A stretch of 64,000 nt of DNA from Australimonas brisbanensis (GCA_038147155.1 JAYQTA010000003.1:1-64000), one strand, 5' to 3'; shown: positions 15,223 through 24,551, counted from the first letter of the stretch. Notes: generated by a model not told the origin, from the letters alone. Numbers and translations are program-made.

Positions 15223-16031
15223 CCCCGCACCACGACCTCCGTGCCCACACCCACGCCCAGCGTCTGCGCGGCGCTGGCGTGCGGCACGGCGACTTCCAGG
15301 CACCCGTCGGAGCCCACCAGCGCCAGGGGCGCGCCGGGAGGCCCGTCGGCGTAGGTGCGCCGCACGGGGCCGATGCGCTGGCCCGCCACAGACACCGTAC
15401 CCCCCGCGGGCAGCAGGTCAGCCGGGATGTTGGTGAGCAGGTTGCCGAACCGGTCCACCCGCACCACCTTGCCCACGGTGGCGTTCCCCACCCGCCGGGG
15501 CTCCGGCGGTGCGAAGGCCGCCACCCGTTCGATGCGTTCGCCCATCTCCTCCGGCGCCACACCCGCGCACAGGTGCCCGGCCACGGGGGCGAAGACGTCG
15601 CGCCCGTGGAAGGTTGCGCTCACGGGCTCGCGCCAGTAGGCGGGGTTGGTGAGGTGATAGCCCGCCCAGCCGGGGGGTAGGGCGGCGGTGCCGTCCGCGT
15701 CCGCCTGCGCACCGGCGCGCGCCAGCACCAGCGACAGGAGGCCGTTGTCAGGGCAGACGAACGATGCGTTGGGGCCGCTGACCAGCAGAGGGCGCCGTTC
15801 GGTGCCCACGCCGGGGTCCACCACGGGCAGGTGGATGGTGCCCGGCGGGAAGTGGGGAGCGGCCTCGTCCAGCAGGCGGGCACCGGTGAAGATGTCCTGC
15901 GGCGGCACCTGATGCGTCAGGTCCACCAGCTGGACACTGTGGCTGATCCCCAGGATCACGCCCTTCATGACGCCCACGTAGGCGTCGGCGGAGCCGAAGT
16001 CAGTGAGGAGGGTGACCACGGGGTCGGCCAT
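15201..16031 (-). CDS. SAM hydroxide adenosyltransferase (DUF62)
   Basis: The 276-residue protein matches the DUF62/fluorinase-like family, which hydrolyses S-adenosylmethionine to adenosine and methionine. The N-terminal LLTDFGSADAYVGVMKG, DPGVGTERRP, CPDNGLLS, FHGRDVFAPVAGHL and the C-terminal DRFGNLLTNIP are all family signatures. The chloride- or fluoride-binding loop specific to halogenases is not evident. It lies upstream of no obvious partner. secG is 18 nt upstream on the same strand and both may be read from gatB's transcript. Confidence 0.88.
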   Translation of the reverse strand: MADPVVTLLTDFGSADAYVGVMKGVILGISHSVQLVDLTHQVPPQDIFTGARLLDEAAPHFPPGTIHLPVVDPGVGTERRPLLVSGPNASFVCPDNGLLSLVLARAGAQADADGTAALPPGWAGYHLTNPAYWREPVSATFHGRDVFAPVAGHLCAGVAPEEMGERIERVAAFAPPEPRRVGNATVGKVVRVDRFGNLLTNIPADLLPAGGTVSVAGQRIGPVRRTYADGPPGAPLALVGSDGCLEVAVPHASAAQTLGVGVGTEVVVRGYARSAK

Positions 16032-16049
16032 GAGGCCTCCTGCGGTGGC

Positions 16050-16265
16050 CTAGCTCAGGGCCAGGTTCACCAGCGCCAGCACCACGAACACCACGCCCAG
16101 GCCGATGGTGAGCTGGAAGAGCGTCTTCTCGACGCCCCGGCGGGTGCGGGCCGGGCCCATGGCAGCGCCGAACAGCCCTCCGTTGGCCCCGCGCGATTGC
16201 ATGAGGACGGCGCCCACCAGGAGCACCACCACGACGATGACTGCGATACCGATGAACGTCTGCAC
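16050..16265 (-). CDS. secG: SecG, preprotein translocase subunit
   Basis: SecG is the small auxiliary subunit of the SecYEG channel in the cytoplasmic membrane. The 71-residue protein has the expected layout: a first membrane helix (IAVIVVVVLLVGAVLMQS), the conserved short loop QSRGANGGLFGAAMGPARTRRGVEKTLFQLT, and a second helix (IGLGVVFVVLALVNLAL). It lies between gatB and the DUF62 gene on the minus strand, 36 nt from the gatB stop. A GAGGAGT stretch precedes the ATG. Confidence 0.92.
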   Translation of the reverse strand: MQTFIGIAVIVVVVLLVGAVLMQSRGANGGLFGAAMGPARTRRGVEKTLFQLTIGLGVVFVVLALVNLALS

Positions 16266-16301
16266 TGCTGACTCCTCACCCTGACCGTGGCGTGTCCCTT
16301 G

Positions 16302-17765
16302 CTAGAGCGCTGCCAGCTGCTCCGTCACGATACCAGCGACGACGCTGGGGTTGGCCTTGCCCTTGGTGGCCTTCATCACCTGGCCCACCAGGAACTTGGC
16401 CGCATTCTCCTTGCCCGCCCTGAAGTCGGCAACGGCCTGGGGGTTGGCGGCGATGGCCTCGGCCACCGCGCCCGCCAGCTCACCGGTGTCGGAGACCTGA
16501 GCCAGCCCATGCTCCTCCACCACGGTGGCGGCGTCCGACCCGGTGCGGAACATCTCCTCGATCACCTGCTTGGCCTGCGCCGTGCCCACCACGCCCTTGC
16601 CCAGCAGGCCCAGCAGGCCCGCCAGACCCGCGGGGGTGACGGGCGTGGACTCCAGGGCCACGTGCGCCTCATTGGCCAGGCGGCCCAGTTCGGTGATGAT
16701 CCAGTTGGCTGCGGCCTTGGCCGTTGCGGCATCGCGCCCCGCCGCCTCCAGCACCGCCTCGAAGTAGGCGGCCACGCCGGGTGTGGCGGTCAGCTGCTCC
16801 GCATCGTAGGGGGAGAGGGCATAGTCGGCCTGGAACCGGGCCCGGCGCTGCTCCGGCAGTTCCGGCAGGCGCTCCTCCAACTCCGCCACCCAGGCGCGGT
16901 CCACGTGCAGGGGCGGCAGGTCGGGCTCCGGGAAGTAGCGGTAGTCGTTGGCCTCTTCCTTGGAGCGCAGCGAGACGGTCACCCCGCGCTCCTCCACCCA
17001 CCCGCGCGTCTCCTGCACCACGCGCCCGCCGCTCTCCAGCACCTCGGCCTGGCGCTTGATCTCGAACTCGATGGCGCGGAAGACCGCACGGAACGAGTTC
17101 ATGTTCTTCACCTCGACCTTGGTGCCGAAGCGCTCGGTGCCCACGGGGCGTATCGACACGTTGGCATCGCACCGGAACCCGCCGTCCTCCATGGACCCGG
17201 ACGCCACGCCCAGGTACTGGAGGATGGAACGGTAGGCCATCAGGTACTGACGGGCCTCCTCGGCGGTGCGGATGTCCGGTCGGCTCACCATCTCCATCAG
17301 TGGCACGCCCGCGCGGTTCACGTCCACCAGGGAGTGGGCCTCGCCCGTGGCCTGGTCGGTGCGGTGGGAGAGCTTGGCCACGTCCTCTTCCATGTGGACG
17401 CGCTCGATGCCCACCCGGCGCACGCCCTCATCGGTCTGCACGTCGAGGTACCCGTCGTGGCAGATGGGCAGGTCGTATTGGGAGATCTGGTACCCCTTCA
17501 TCAGGTCGGGGTAGGCGTAATTCTTGCGGTCGAACTTGGTCTGCTCGGCGATGGAGCAGTGCAGCGCCAGGCCCGTCATGATGATGCCCTTGATGGCCTC
17601 ACGGTTGATGACGGGCAGCGAGCCCGGCAGCCCCAGGCACACGGGGCAGACGTGGGTGTTGGGCGGGGCGTCCTGGTAGTCGGCGGGGCAGGAGCAGTAC
17701 ATCTTGCTGCGGGTGCGCAGCTGGGCGTGTACCTCCAGGCCGATGACGGGTTCGTAGGCGGTCAT
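16302..17765 (-). CDS. gatB: Aspartyl/glutamyl-tRNA amidotransferase subunit B
   Basis: GatB is the kinase/tRNA-binding subunit of GatCAB, which turns Glu-tRNA-Gln and Asp-tRNA-Asn into Gln- and Asn-charged forms. The 487-residue protein begins YEPVIGLEVHAQLRT and has the zinc site CSCPADYQ...CPVCLGLPGSLPV, DRKNYAYPDLMKGYQISQYD, the EVKNMNSFRAVFRAIEFEI motif and a YqeY-like tail ending in KATKGKANPSVV. gatA and gatC are not in the window. A TATAAT box ends 9 nt before the ATG at 17765, so the longer upstream frame is not used. Confidence 0.95.
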   Translation of the reverse strand: MTAYEPVIGLEVHAQLRTRSKMYCSCPADYQDAPPNTHVCPVCLGLPGSLPVINREAIKGIIMTGLALHCSIAEQTKFDRKNYAYPDLMKGYQISQYDLPICHDGYLDVQTDEGVRRVGIERVHMEEDVAKLSHRTDQATGEAHSLVDVNRAGVPLMEMVSRPDIRTAEEARQYLMAYRSILQYLGVASGSMEDGGFRCDANVSIRPVGTERFGTKVEVKNMNSFRAVFRAIEFEIKRQAEVLESGGRVVQETRGWVEERGVTVSLRSKEEANDYRYFPEPDLPPLHVDRAWVAELEERLPELPEQRRARFQADYALSPYDAEQLTATPGVAAYFEAVLEAAGRDAATAKAAANWIITELGRLANEAHVALESTPVTPAGLAGLLGLLGKGVVGTAQAKQVIEEMFRTGSDAATVVEEHGLAQVSDTGELAGAVAEAIAANPQAVADFRAGKENAAKFLVGQVMKATKGKANPSVVAGIVTEQLAAL

Positions 17766-17774
17766 AACCCAGCG

Positions 17775-17804
17775 ATTATAGCGGCGAGGCCATCGCCGGG
17801 TAAA
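17775..17804 (-). promoter_or_regulatory. gatB promoter
   Basis: On the minus strand, TTTACC (17799-17804), an 18 bp spacer and a perfect TATAAT (17775-17780) precede gatB. The -10 box ends 9 nt before the ATG, so the leader would be at most a few nucleotides. Confidence 0.6.
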
Positions 17805-17808
17805 CGCG

Positions 17809-17836
17809 ATGGGGGCGGCATCATGGCCGCCCCCAT
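17809..17836. repeat. 11-bp palindrome between divergent genes
   Basis: ATGGGGGCGGC-ATCATG-GCCGCCCCCAT is a perfect 11-bp inverted repeat with a 6-nt centre. It lies between the divergent gatB and NHLRC2-type genes, upstream of both, so it cannot terminate either. It may be a protein-binding site or a solo repeat element. A GC-rich stretch without genes continues to 17968. Confidence 0.5.
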
Positions 17837-17968
17837 GGGACATCCGGTACAGGCCGGGCGCCGGACGCCGAGCCTCTCCAGGCGCGGCCATTGAACACCG
17901 GCCCTCCGGGCGCCTCAACGCGTCTGCGGCGGCGGGGTGTTAACAGTCGGTTACGGTTCGCCGTGGGC

Positions 17969-17974
17969 TAGACT
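17969..17974 (+). promoter_or_regulatory. -10 element of the NHLRC2-type gene, leaderless type
   Basis: TAGACT ends exactly 6 nt before the ATG at 17981. The intervening GGGCCC is identical to that before the DUF429 start at 199. No convincing -35 box sits at 17-18 bp. No Shine-Dalgarno is present. Confidence 0.5.
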
Positions 17975-17980
17975 GGGCCC

Positions 17981-19465
<1,485 letters not shown>

Positions 19466-19468
19466 GCG

Positions 19469-19702
19469 CTAGCTGGACCGGGGCAGGTGGCGCTGCTCGT
19501 CGGCGTCCGCATCGTCCGCCGGGTCGCCCAGCAAGCTGCGCCGTCCCTGAACGCGCCGGACCCACAGGGCCAGCGCCAGCACACCACCCACGATGGCCGC
19601 TTGGAGCAGGTAGACCAGCGGGCGTCCGAGGGCGTCAGCCGTCAGCAGGTAGATCACCAGCAGCAGGGCGATGAGCCCCATGACGACGAACCCTGGCCGC
19701 AT
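19469..19702 (-). CDS. Small two-helix membrane protein, hypothetical
   Basis: From the ATG at 19702 this is a 77-residue protein with two hydrophobic helices (about 3-20 and 29-47), a basic loop (WVRRVQGRRS) and an acidic tail (DPADDADADEQ). I recognise no family. GAGG about 8 nt upstream of the ATG and a TATACT box at 19766-19771 support expression. An upstream in-frame extension exists but lacks these signals. The gene faces the NHLRC2-type gene and lies 236 bp from the tRNA cluster on the other side. Confidence 0.6.
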   Translation of the reverse strand: MRPGFVVMGLIALLLVIYLLTADALGRPLVYLLQAAIVGGVLALALWVRRVQGRRSLLGDPADDADADEQRHLPRSS

Positions 19703-19765
19703 GACCCATCCTCGAGCCCCCGTAGGAGCGGTGCTGGACGCCCCGGAGGGGCTGAATTGAATCAA

Positions 19766-19771
19766 AGTATA
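19766..19771 (-). promoter_or_regulatory. -10 element of the small membrane protein gene
   Basis: On the minus strand TATACT precedes the gene by about 64 bp and lies in an AT-rich patch that is unusual for this window. The -35 region is not clear. Confidence 0.4.
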
Positions 19772-19854
19772 GGTTTCGTTTAAAGAATCGGGAACCTGCT
19801 GGAAAACCAGATTCCGGTGGATCCAGCGGGTCCCGCGACCGGGCGCTGGCGTGG

Positions 19855-19884
19855 TTGACGGCCTCGCGCGCGCATCCCTATAAT
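19855..19884 (+). promoter_or_regulatory. Strong promoter of the tRNA-tuf cluster
   Basis: TTGACG (19855-19860), an 18 bp spacer and a perfect TATAAT (19879-19884) form the best consensus promoter in the window. It is followed by a GC-rich GGGGCGG, a possible stringent-control discriminator, and a T-rich stretch. It drives the tRNA genes and probably tuf and the ribosomal protein genes. Confidence 0.8.
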
Positions 19885-19938
19885 CCGGGGCGGACCGGCC
19901 GTGAGGCCGTCCTTTTTAGTTGGTGCGGATGCCGTCAG

Positions 19939-20013
19939 GCCCGAGTGGCGCAACGGCAGCGCAGCCGATTTGTAATCGGCAGGTTGTGGGTTCGAATCCC
20001 TCCTCGGGCTCCA
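19939..20013 (+). tRNA. tRNA-Thr (UGU)
   Basis: The acceptor stem GCCCGAG/CTCGGGC, the T-arm GGTTCGAATCC and the encoded CCA are present. The anticodon loop TTTGTAA gives anticodon UGU. It is the first of three tRNAs before tuf. Confidence 0.95.
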
Positions 20014-20059
20014 GTTCGAGGGAGAGGCTTGCCCACCGCTCTGGTGCGCTCCGGTGTGA

Positions 20060-20065
20060 TACACT
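20060..20065 (+). promoter_or_regulatory. Possible internal promoter before tRNA-Tyr
   Basis: TACACT with an upstream TGTGA (extended -10) lies 16 nt before tRNA-Tyr and would start transcription about 10 nt upstream of the mature 5' end. No -35 box is evident, so it may only supplement the cluster promoter. Confidence 0.35.
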
Positions 20066-20081
20066 GGCCGACGGCCTGTGC

Positions 20082-20167
20082 GGAGGGATGGGAGAGCGGC
20101 TAAATCCATCAGACTGTAAATCTGACGCCTTACGGCTACGCAGGTTCGAATCCTGCTCCCTCCACCA
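20082..20167 (+). tRNA. tRNA-Tyr (GUA)
   Basis: This is a class II tRNA with a long variable arm. The acceptor stem is GGAGGGA/TCCCTCC, the anticodon loop CTGTAAA reads GUA, and CCA is encoded. Confidence 0.95.
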
Positions 20168-20197
20168 CCCGCTCCCCGAAGCGCGTCAACGGCACCG

Positions 20198-20273
20198 GCC
20201 CACATAGCTCAGTCGGTAGAGCACGTTCTTGGTAAGAACGAGGTCATCGGTTCAAGTCCGATTGTGGGCTCCA
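20198..20273 (+). tRNA. tRNA-Thr (GGU)
   Basis: The acceptor stem is GCCCACA/TGTGGGC, the D-arm is AGCTCAGTCGGTAGAGC, the anticodon loop TTGGTAA reads GGU, and CCA is encoded. It lies directly upstream of tuf. A hairpin CGGGTGC-TGCG-GCACCCG follows at about 20341-20358. Confidence 0.95.
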
Positions 20274-20411
20274 GCCGAGGGTGTCGACGGGTGGTGAGGC
20301 TCCGGCAGGCGAGGATGGGCCGGGTTAGACCAGCGGATGAGCGGGTGCTGCGGCACCCGGTGTAACGGAACAAACAGAGCAAGCAGCAGCACTTCGGAGG
20401 ACAGAACCCCC

Positions 20412-21608
20412 ATGGCCAAGCAGAAGTTCGAGCGCACGAAGCCGCACCTGAACGTGGGCACCATCGGTCACGTGGACCACGGTAAGACCACGCTGACGGC
20501 GGCCATCACCAAGGTCCTGTCCGTGGCGGGGGTCTCCGCCTTCCGCGCCTTCGACACCATCGACAGCGCGCCGGAGGAGAAGGCCCGTGGCGTGACCATC
20601 AACATCTCCCACGTGGAGTACGAGTCGGCCACGCGCCACTACGCCCACGTGGACTGCCCGGGCCACGCCGACTACATCAAGAACATGATCACCAGCGCGG
20701 CGCAGATGGACGGCGCCATTCTGGTGGTCTCCGCCCCCGACGGCCCCATGCCCCAGACCCGTGAGCACATCCTCCTGGCCCACCAGGTGAACGTGCCCCG
20801 CATCGTGGTCGCGCTGAACAAGTGCGACATGATGGACGACGAGGAGCTCCTGGAGCTGGTGGAGATGGAGGTTCGTGAGCTGCTGACCCGCTACGGCTTC
20901 CCGGGCGACGACACCCCCATCGTGCGCCTCTCGGCGCTCCAGGCCCTCGAGTCCAGTTCCACCGACCCCAACTCCCCTGAGTTCCAGGGCGTGCTCAACC
21001 TGGTCAAGACCCTGGACGAGTACATCCCCGTGCCCGACCGCCCCCGCGACCAGCCGTTCCTGATGCCCGTGGAGGACGTGTTCTCCATCAAGGGCCGCGG
21101 CACCGTGGTGACCGGCCGTGTCGAGCGTGGCGTGGTCCACCCCGGCGACGAGGTGGAGATCGTGGGCATCAAGACGACCGTCAAGACCACGGTCACGGGC
21201 GTCGAGATGTTCCACAAGCTGCTGGACGAGGCCGAGCCGGGCGACGCCGTGGGCACGCTGCTGCGCGGCATCGAGCGCGAGGACATCGAGCGCGGCCAGG
21301 TGCTGGCCAAGCCCGGTTCCATCAAGCCCCTCACCGAGGCGGACGCTGAGGTCTACGTCCTCTCCAAGGACGAGGGCGGGCGTCACACCCCGTTCTTCAA
21401 CGGCTACAAGCCCCAGTTCTACATCCGCACCTCGGACGTGACCGGTGAGATTGCGCTGCCCGAGGGCGTGGAGATGGTGATGCCGGGTGACAACATCACC
21501 ATGCGCATCAAGCTCATCAACCCGATGGCCATGGAAGAGGGCCTGCGCTTCGCTATCCGCGAGGGCGGCCGCACCGTGGGCGCCGGCGTCATCACCAAGA
21601 CCTACTAG
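20412..21608 (+). CDS. tuf: Elongation factor Tu
   Basis: EF-Tu carries aminoacyl-tRNA to the ribosome as a GTP complex. The 398-residue protein has G1 GHVDHGKT at 19-26, the switch segment EKARGVTI, G3 DCPGH, G4 NKCD and all three domains, ending in REGGRTVGAGVITKTY. Start choice: AGKAG-like GGAGGACAG lies upstream of the ATG at 20412, and the protein begins with the typical MAKQKFERTKPHLNVGTIGH. Two residues usually conserved as threonine or valine in switch I differ slightly. It heads the block rpmG-secE-nusG-rplKAJL after three tRNAs, the ancestral thr-tyr-thr-tuf order. Confidence 0.97.
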   Translation: MAKQKFERTKPHLNVGTIGHVDHGKTTLTAAITKVLSVAGVSAFRAFDTIDSAPEEKARGVTINISHVEYESATRHYAHVDCPGHADYIKNMITSAAQMDGAILVVSAPDGPMPQTREHILLAHQVNVPRIVVALNKCDMMDDEELLELVEMEVRELLTRYGFPGDDTPIVRLSALQALESSSTDPNSPEFQGVLNLVKTLDEYIPVPDRPRDQPFLMPVEDVFSIKGRGTVVTGRVERGVVHPGDEVEIVGIKTTVKTTVTGVEMFHKLLDEAEPGDAVGTLLRGIEREDIERGQVLAKPGSIKPLTEADAEVYVLSKDEGGRHTPFFNGYKPQFYIRTSDVTGEIALPEGVEMVMPGDNITMRIKLINPMAMEEGLRFAIREGGRTVGAGVITKTY

Positions 21609-21650
21609 GTCTGACCCACCCGGTCAGTACGTCAGAGACAGGAGCCCCAC

Positions 21651-21821
21651 GTGGCGAAGAAGCGCGGACAGGCCAGGGTCCTCATCAATCTCGCGTGCAC
21701 CGAGTGCCGTGAGCGGACCTACTGGTCGGAGAAGAACAAACAGCATGACCAGGGCCGGATGGAGCTGAACAAGTTCTGTCCGCGCTGTCGCCGGCACCAG
21801 ATTCACCGCGAGGTGCGCTGA
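21651..21821 (+). CDS. rpmG: Ribosomal protein bL33
   Basis: This 56-residue protein starts at GTG, after ACAGGAGCCCC. It carries two CxxC pairs (CTEC and CPRC), so it is the zinc-binding form of L33. The body reads RVLINLACTECRERTYWSEKNK and ends with NKFCPRCRRHQIHREVR. The stop overlaps the secE ATG by one base (TGATG), giving translational coupling. The position between tuf and secE is the standard one. Confidence 0.93.
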   Translation: MAKKRGQARVLINLACTECRERTYWSEKNKQHDQGRMELNKFCPRCRRHQIHREVR

Positions 21822-22063
21822 TGGCAGCCCGCCGGGGCAACAATCCCCTTCGTTCCATGATGGACGAGGGGACGTCCCGCACCCGCGGACGCTTCTCCTT
21901 CTTCGGAGAGGTGTACGGCGAGTTGGCGAAGGTCACCTGGCCCTCGCGCCAGGACGCGGTGCGGCTCTCCCTGCTGGTGCTGGGAGTCGCCGCGGCGATC
22001 GGTGTGTTCCTGGGTCTGTGGGACCTGGTGTTCGGTTGGTTGGTTGAACTGGCTTTCTTGTAA
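21821..22063 (+). CDS. secE: SecE, preprotein translocase subunit
   Basis: The 80-residue protein has the short, single-helix SecE form. A basic N-terminal tail is followed by the amphipathic GEVYGELAKVTWPSRQDAVR signature and one membrane helix (LSLLVLGVAAAIGVFLGLWDLVFGWLV). SecE clamps SecY in the translocon. It is coupled to rpmG by a one-base overlap, and nusG follows after 48 nt. Confidence 0.93.
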   Translation: MAARRGNNPLRSMMDEGTSRTRGRFSFFGEVYGELAKVTWPSRQDAVRLSLLVLGVAAAIGVFLGLWDLVFGWLVELAFL

Positions 22064-22111
22064 GCATGCTGGGGGGCGGGGCGACCCGCCCCTGCGGCAT
22101 GAGAGGCACCA

Positions 22112-22681
22112 ATGAGCGAGAAGCAGAGCGTGGCGGAGACCGAGGGGCTGTGGTACATCGTCCACACCTACTCGGGCCAGGAGGACCGCGTCAAGCGCAA
22201 CCTTGAGGTGCGTATCGCCTCGCTTGACGTGGGCGACCGTATCTTCGAGGTGGTGGTGCCCACCGAGGAGGAGATCGAGATCAAGGAAGGTCAGCGCAAG
22301 TCGGTTCAGCGCAAGATCTTCCCTGGCTACATCCTGGTGCACATGAAGATGGACGACGAGTCCTGGTACGTCGTCCGCAACACCCCCGGAGTCACGGGGT
22401 TCGTCTCCGCGGAGGACGAGCGCGAGCGCCGTCCCAAGCCGGTCCCCCTGGAGCCGCGCGAGGTGGAGCACATCATGAAGCGCATGGTGGCGCCCACCCC
22501 CCGCGTCAAGGTGGGGCTCGAGCCGGGCACCATGGTGCGCATCACCAGCGGGCCCTTCGCGGAGTTCATGGGCTCGGTGGACACGGTGGACCAGGACAAG
22601 GGCAAGGTGCGGGTGCTGGTGTCCTTCTTCGGACGCGAGACGCCCGTGGAGTTGGACTTCCTGCAGGTGGAGAAGGCCTGA
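22112..22681 (+). CDS. nusG: Transcription antitermination protein NusG
   Basis: NusG binds RNA polymerase and links it to Rho or the ribosome. The 189-residue protein has the NGN domain, with WYIVHTYSGQEDRVKRNLE near residue 14 and the FPGYILVHMKM strand, and a C-terminal KOW domain (GTMVRITSGPFAEFMGSVDTVDQDKGKVRVLVSFFGRETPVELD). There is no large insertion of the Thermotoga type. AGAGG precedes the ATG. rplK starts 1 nt after the stop. Confidence 0.95.
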   Translation: MSEKQSVAETEGLWYIVHTYSGQEDRVKRNLEVRIASLDVGDRIFEVVVPTEEEIEIKEGQRKSVQRKIFPGYILVHMKMDDESWYVVRNTPGVTGFVSAEDERERRPKPVPLEPREVEHIMKRMVAPTPRVKVGLEPGTMVRITSGPFAEFMGSVDTVDQDKGKVRVLVSFFGRETPVELDFLQVEKA

Positions 22682-22682
22682 T

Positions 22683-23111
22683 ATGGCAAAGCGAGTGAAG
22701 GCTGTGCTGCGGTTGCAGCTCCCGGCGGGCTCCGCGACCCCGGCGCCCCCGGTGGGCCCGGCGTTGGGTCAGCACGGCATCAACATCATGGGTTTCGTTA
22801 AGGAGTACAACGCCCGGACGGCGGGCCAGCAGGGGACCATCATCCCCGCTGAGATCACCGTCTACGAGGACTCCTCCTTCACCTTCGTGACCAAGACCCC
22901 CCCGGCTGCGGAGCTGATCCGCAAGGGCGCGGGTGTGGCCAAGGGCGCGGGCAAGGCGCGGCACGAGAAGGCCGGCACCATCACCCGCTCCACGGTTCGG
23001 CAGATCGCCGAGACGAAGCAGCAGGACCTGAACGCGGCCACCGTCGAGGCGGCCATGAAGATCATCGAGGGCACCGCCCGCTCCATGGGCGTGGAAGTGA
23101 GCGAGGGGTAG
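22683..23111 (+). CDS. rplK: Ribosomal protein uL11
   Basis: The 142-residue L11 forms the GTPase-associated centre with 23S rRNA and L10/L12. The family-typical LRLQLPAGSATPAPPVGPALGQHGINIMGF opening and the C-terminal RNA-binding RKGAGVAKGAG...GTITRSTVRQIAE and GTARSMGVEVSEG are clear. It follows nusG by 1 nt and precedes rplA by 3 nt. Confidence 0.96.
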   Translation: MAKRVKAVLRLQLPAGSATPAPPVGPALGQHGINIMGFVKEYNARTAGQQGTIIPAEITVYEDSSFTFVTKTPPAAELIRKGAGVAKGAGKARHEKAGTITRSTVRQIAETKQQDLNAATVEAAMKIIEGTARSMGVEVSEG

Positions 23112-23114
23112 GCC

Positions 23115-23831
23115 ATGGCCGTCAAGCATTCCAAGCGGTTCCGTTCGGCTGGTGAGCAGGTGGAGGAGGCTCGCGCCTACGCTCCCTCCGAGGCCGTGGC
23201 GCTGGTCAAGCGCAACGCCACCGCCAAGTTCGATGAGACGGTGGAGGTGCACATCCGCACCGGCGCCGACCCGCGTCACGCCGACCAGCAGCTGCGCGGC
23301 GTGGCCGTGCTGCCGAACGGTTTGGGCAAGGAGGTCCGCGTGGCGGTCTTCGCCGCCGGCGATGCCGCGCGCGCCGCTTCCGAGGCGGGTGCCGAGGTGG
23401 TGGGTGGCGACGATCTGATCGAGCGCGTCGAGGGCGGCTTCACCGACTTCGACGTGGCCATCGCCACACCGGACCTGATGCCCAAGATCGGTAAGCTGGG
23501 CCGGGTGCTGGGCCGCAAGGGCCTTATGCCCAACCCGCGCACCAACACCGTGGTGCAGCCGAACGACCTGCCCAGCGCGGTGGTGGAGGCCAAGAAGGGC
23601 CGGGTGGAGCTGCGCATGGACCGCACCGCCATCATCCACTCGCCGGTGGGCAAGGCCAGCTTCGATGAGTCCAAGTTGGTGGAGAACATCTCCGCCGTGG
23701 TGGACACCGTGAATCGGCTCAAGCCGGAGGGGATCAAGGGCGTGTTCCTGCGGAGCATGTACCTGTCCTCCACCATGGGCCCCTCGGTCCAACTGGACCT
23801 GGGCTCCACGTTGACGCTGACCGCCGAATAA
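23115..23831 (+). CDS. rplA: Ribosomal protein uL1
   Basis: The 238-residue L1 builds the mobile L1 stalk at the E site and usually represses its own rplKA mRNA. KFDETVEVHIRTGADPRHADQQLRG, the GKLGRVLGRKGLMPNPRTNTV signature and the closing GPSVQLDLGSTLTL are all present. It ends the first half of the block. The next 195 nt form an L10 leader before rplJ. Confidence 0.96.
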   Translation: MAVKHSKRFRSAGEQVEEARAYAPSEAVALVKRNATAKFDETVEVHIRTGADPRHADQQLRGVAVLPNGLGKEVRVAVFAAGDAARAASEAGAEVVGGDDLIERVEGGFTDFDVAIATPDLMPKIGKLGRVLGRKGLMPNPRTNTVVQPNDLPSAVVEAKKGRVELRMDRTAIIHSPVGKASFDESKLVENISAVVDTVNRLKPEGIKGVFLRSMYLSSTMGPSVQLDLGSTLTLTAE

Positions 23832-23849
23832 GGCATCATTCACGAGTCA

Positions 23850-23995
23850 CATACGCCACCGAAGACAGCGGGTGCCCCCTGGGGGCTTAAGCGCCGAAAC
23901 GGCCCGCCGAGGTAGCAGCCAGTCCCTCCCCGCGGGGAGTAACAGGATCAACTGCGGCCCACGTCTTCATGGCGTGGGCCGTTTCACTTCTCCGG
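23850..23995 (+). ncRNA. Ribosomal protein L10 leader
   Basis: The 195-nt gap between rplA and rplJ contains the hallmarks of the L10 leader: CACCGAAGACAGCGGGTGCC, CTTAAGCGCC, the GCCCGCCGAGGT stretch and a 3' hairpin. Free L10-L12 complex binds such leaders and reduces rplJL expression. The element begins about 20 nt after the rplA stop. Confidence 0.8.
23955..23981 (+). terminator. Attenuator hairpin in the L10 leader
   Basis: CGGCCCACG-TCTTCATGG-CGTGGGCCG forms a 9-bp stem followed by TTTCACTTCT. This is the position of the intrinsic terminator that L10 binding promotes in related leaders. The U-tract is weak, so a translational mechanism is also possible. Confidence 0.55.
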
Positions 23996-24026
23996 GGAGG
24001 CCGGAGAGAGTTAGGAAGGAGCGAGC

Positions 24027-24551
24027 ATGCCGACGGACGCCAAGCGCGCCGCGATCGACGACCTGAGGGACCGGCTGAGCCGGGCCACCATCGCCATCGC
24101 CACGGATTTCTCCGGCATCAAGGTCAATGACCTGACGGAGCTGCGCAAGCGGCTGCGTGCCGAGGGCCTGGAGTACCACGTGGTGAAGAACCGGCTGGCG
24201 GCCATCGCCGCGCGGGAGGCCGGGGCCGAGGCGCTGCCCGAGATCCTTGACCGGGCCACCGGCCTGGTCATCGGCTTCGGCGACCCGGTCGCCGCAGCCA
24301 AGGTGCTGGACACCTACGTGAAGGACACCCGCTCGACCATGGCGGTCCGCAAGGGCTACATGGACGGTTTGGTGCTGGCGGAGAAGCAGGTGTCGGCTCT
24401 GGCCGCACTGCCGCCGCGCGATGAGCTGATCGCCAAGCTGTTGGGGCAGATGAACGCCCCGATCAGTGGTCTGGTGAACGTGCTGTCTGGTCCGGTGCGG
24501 GGGCTCGCGGTCGTGCTCCAGCGCCGTGCGGAGCAGTTGAGCGCCGCCTAG
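24027..24551 (+). CDS. rplJ: Ribosomal protein uL10
   Basis: The 174-residue L10 anchors the L12 stalk. The N-terminal RNA-binding domain is clear (IAIATDFSGIKVNDLTELRKRLRAEGLEYHVVKNRLA), as is the C-terminal helix that binds L12 dimers (QMNAPISGLVNVLSGPVRGLAVVLQRRAEQ). Its expression is expected to be controlled by the leader just upstream. AGGAAGGAGCG precedes the ATG. Confidence 0.95.
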   Translation: MPTDAKRAAIDDLRDRLSRATIAIATDFSGIKVNDLTELRKRLRAEGLEYHVVKNRLAAIAAREAGAEALPEILDRATGLVIGFGDPVAAAKVLDTYVKDTRSTMAVRKGYMDGLVLAEKQVSALAALPPRDELIAKLLGQMNAPISGLVNVLSGPVRGLAVVLQRRAEQLSAA

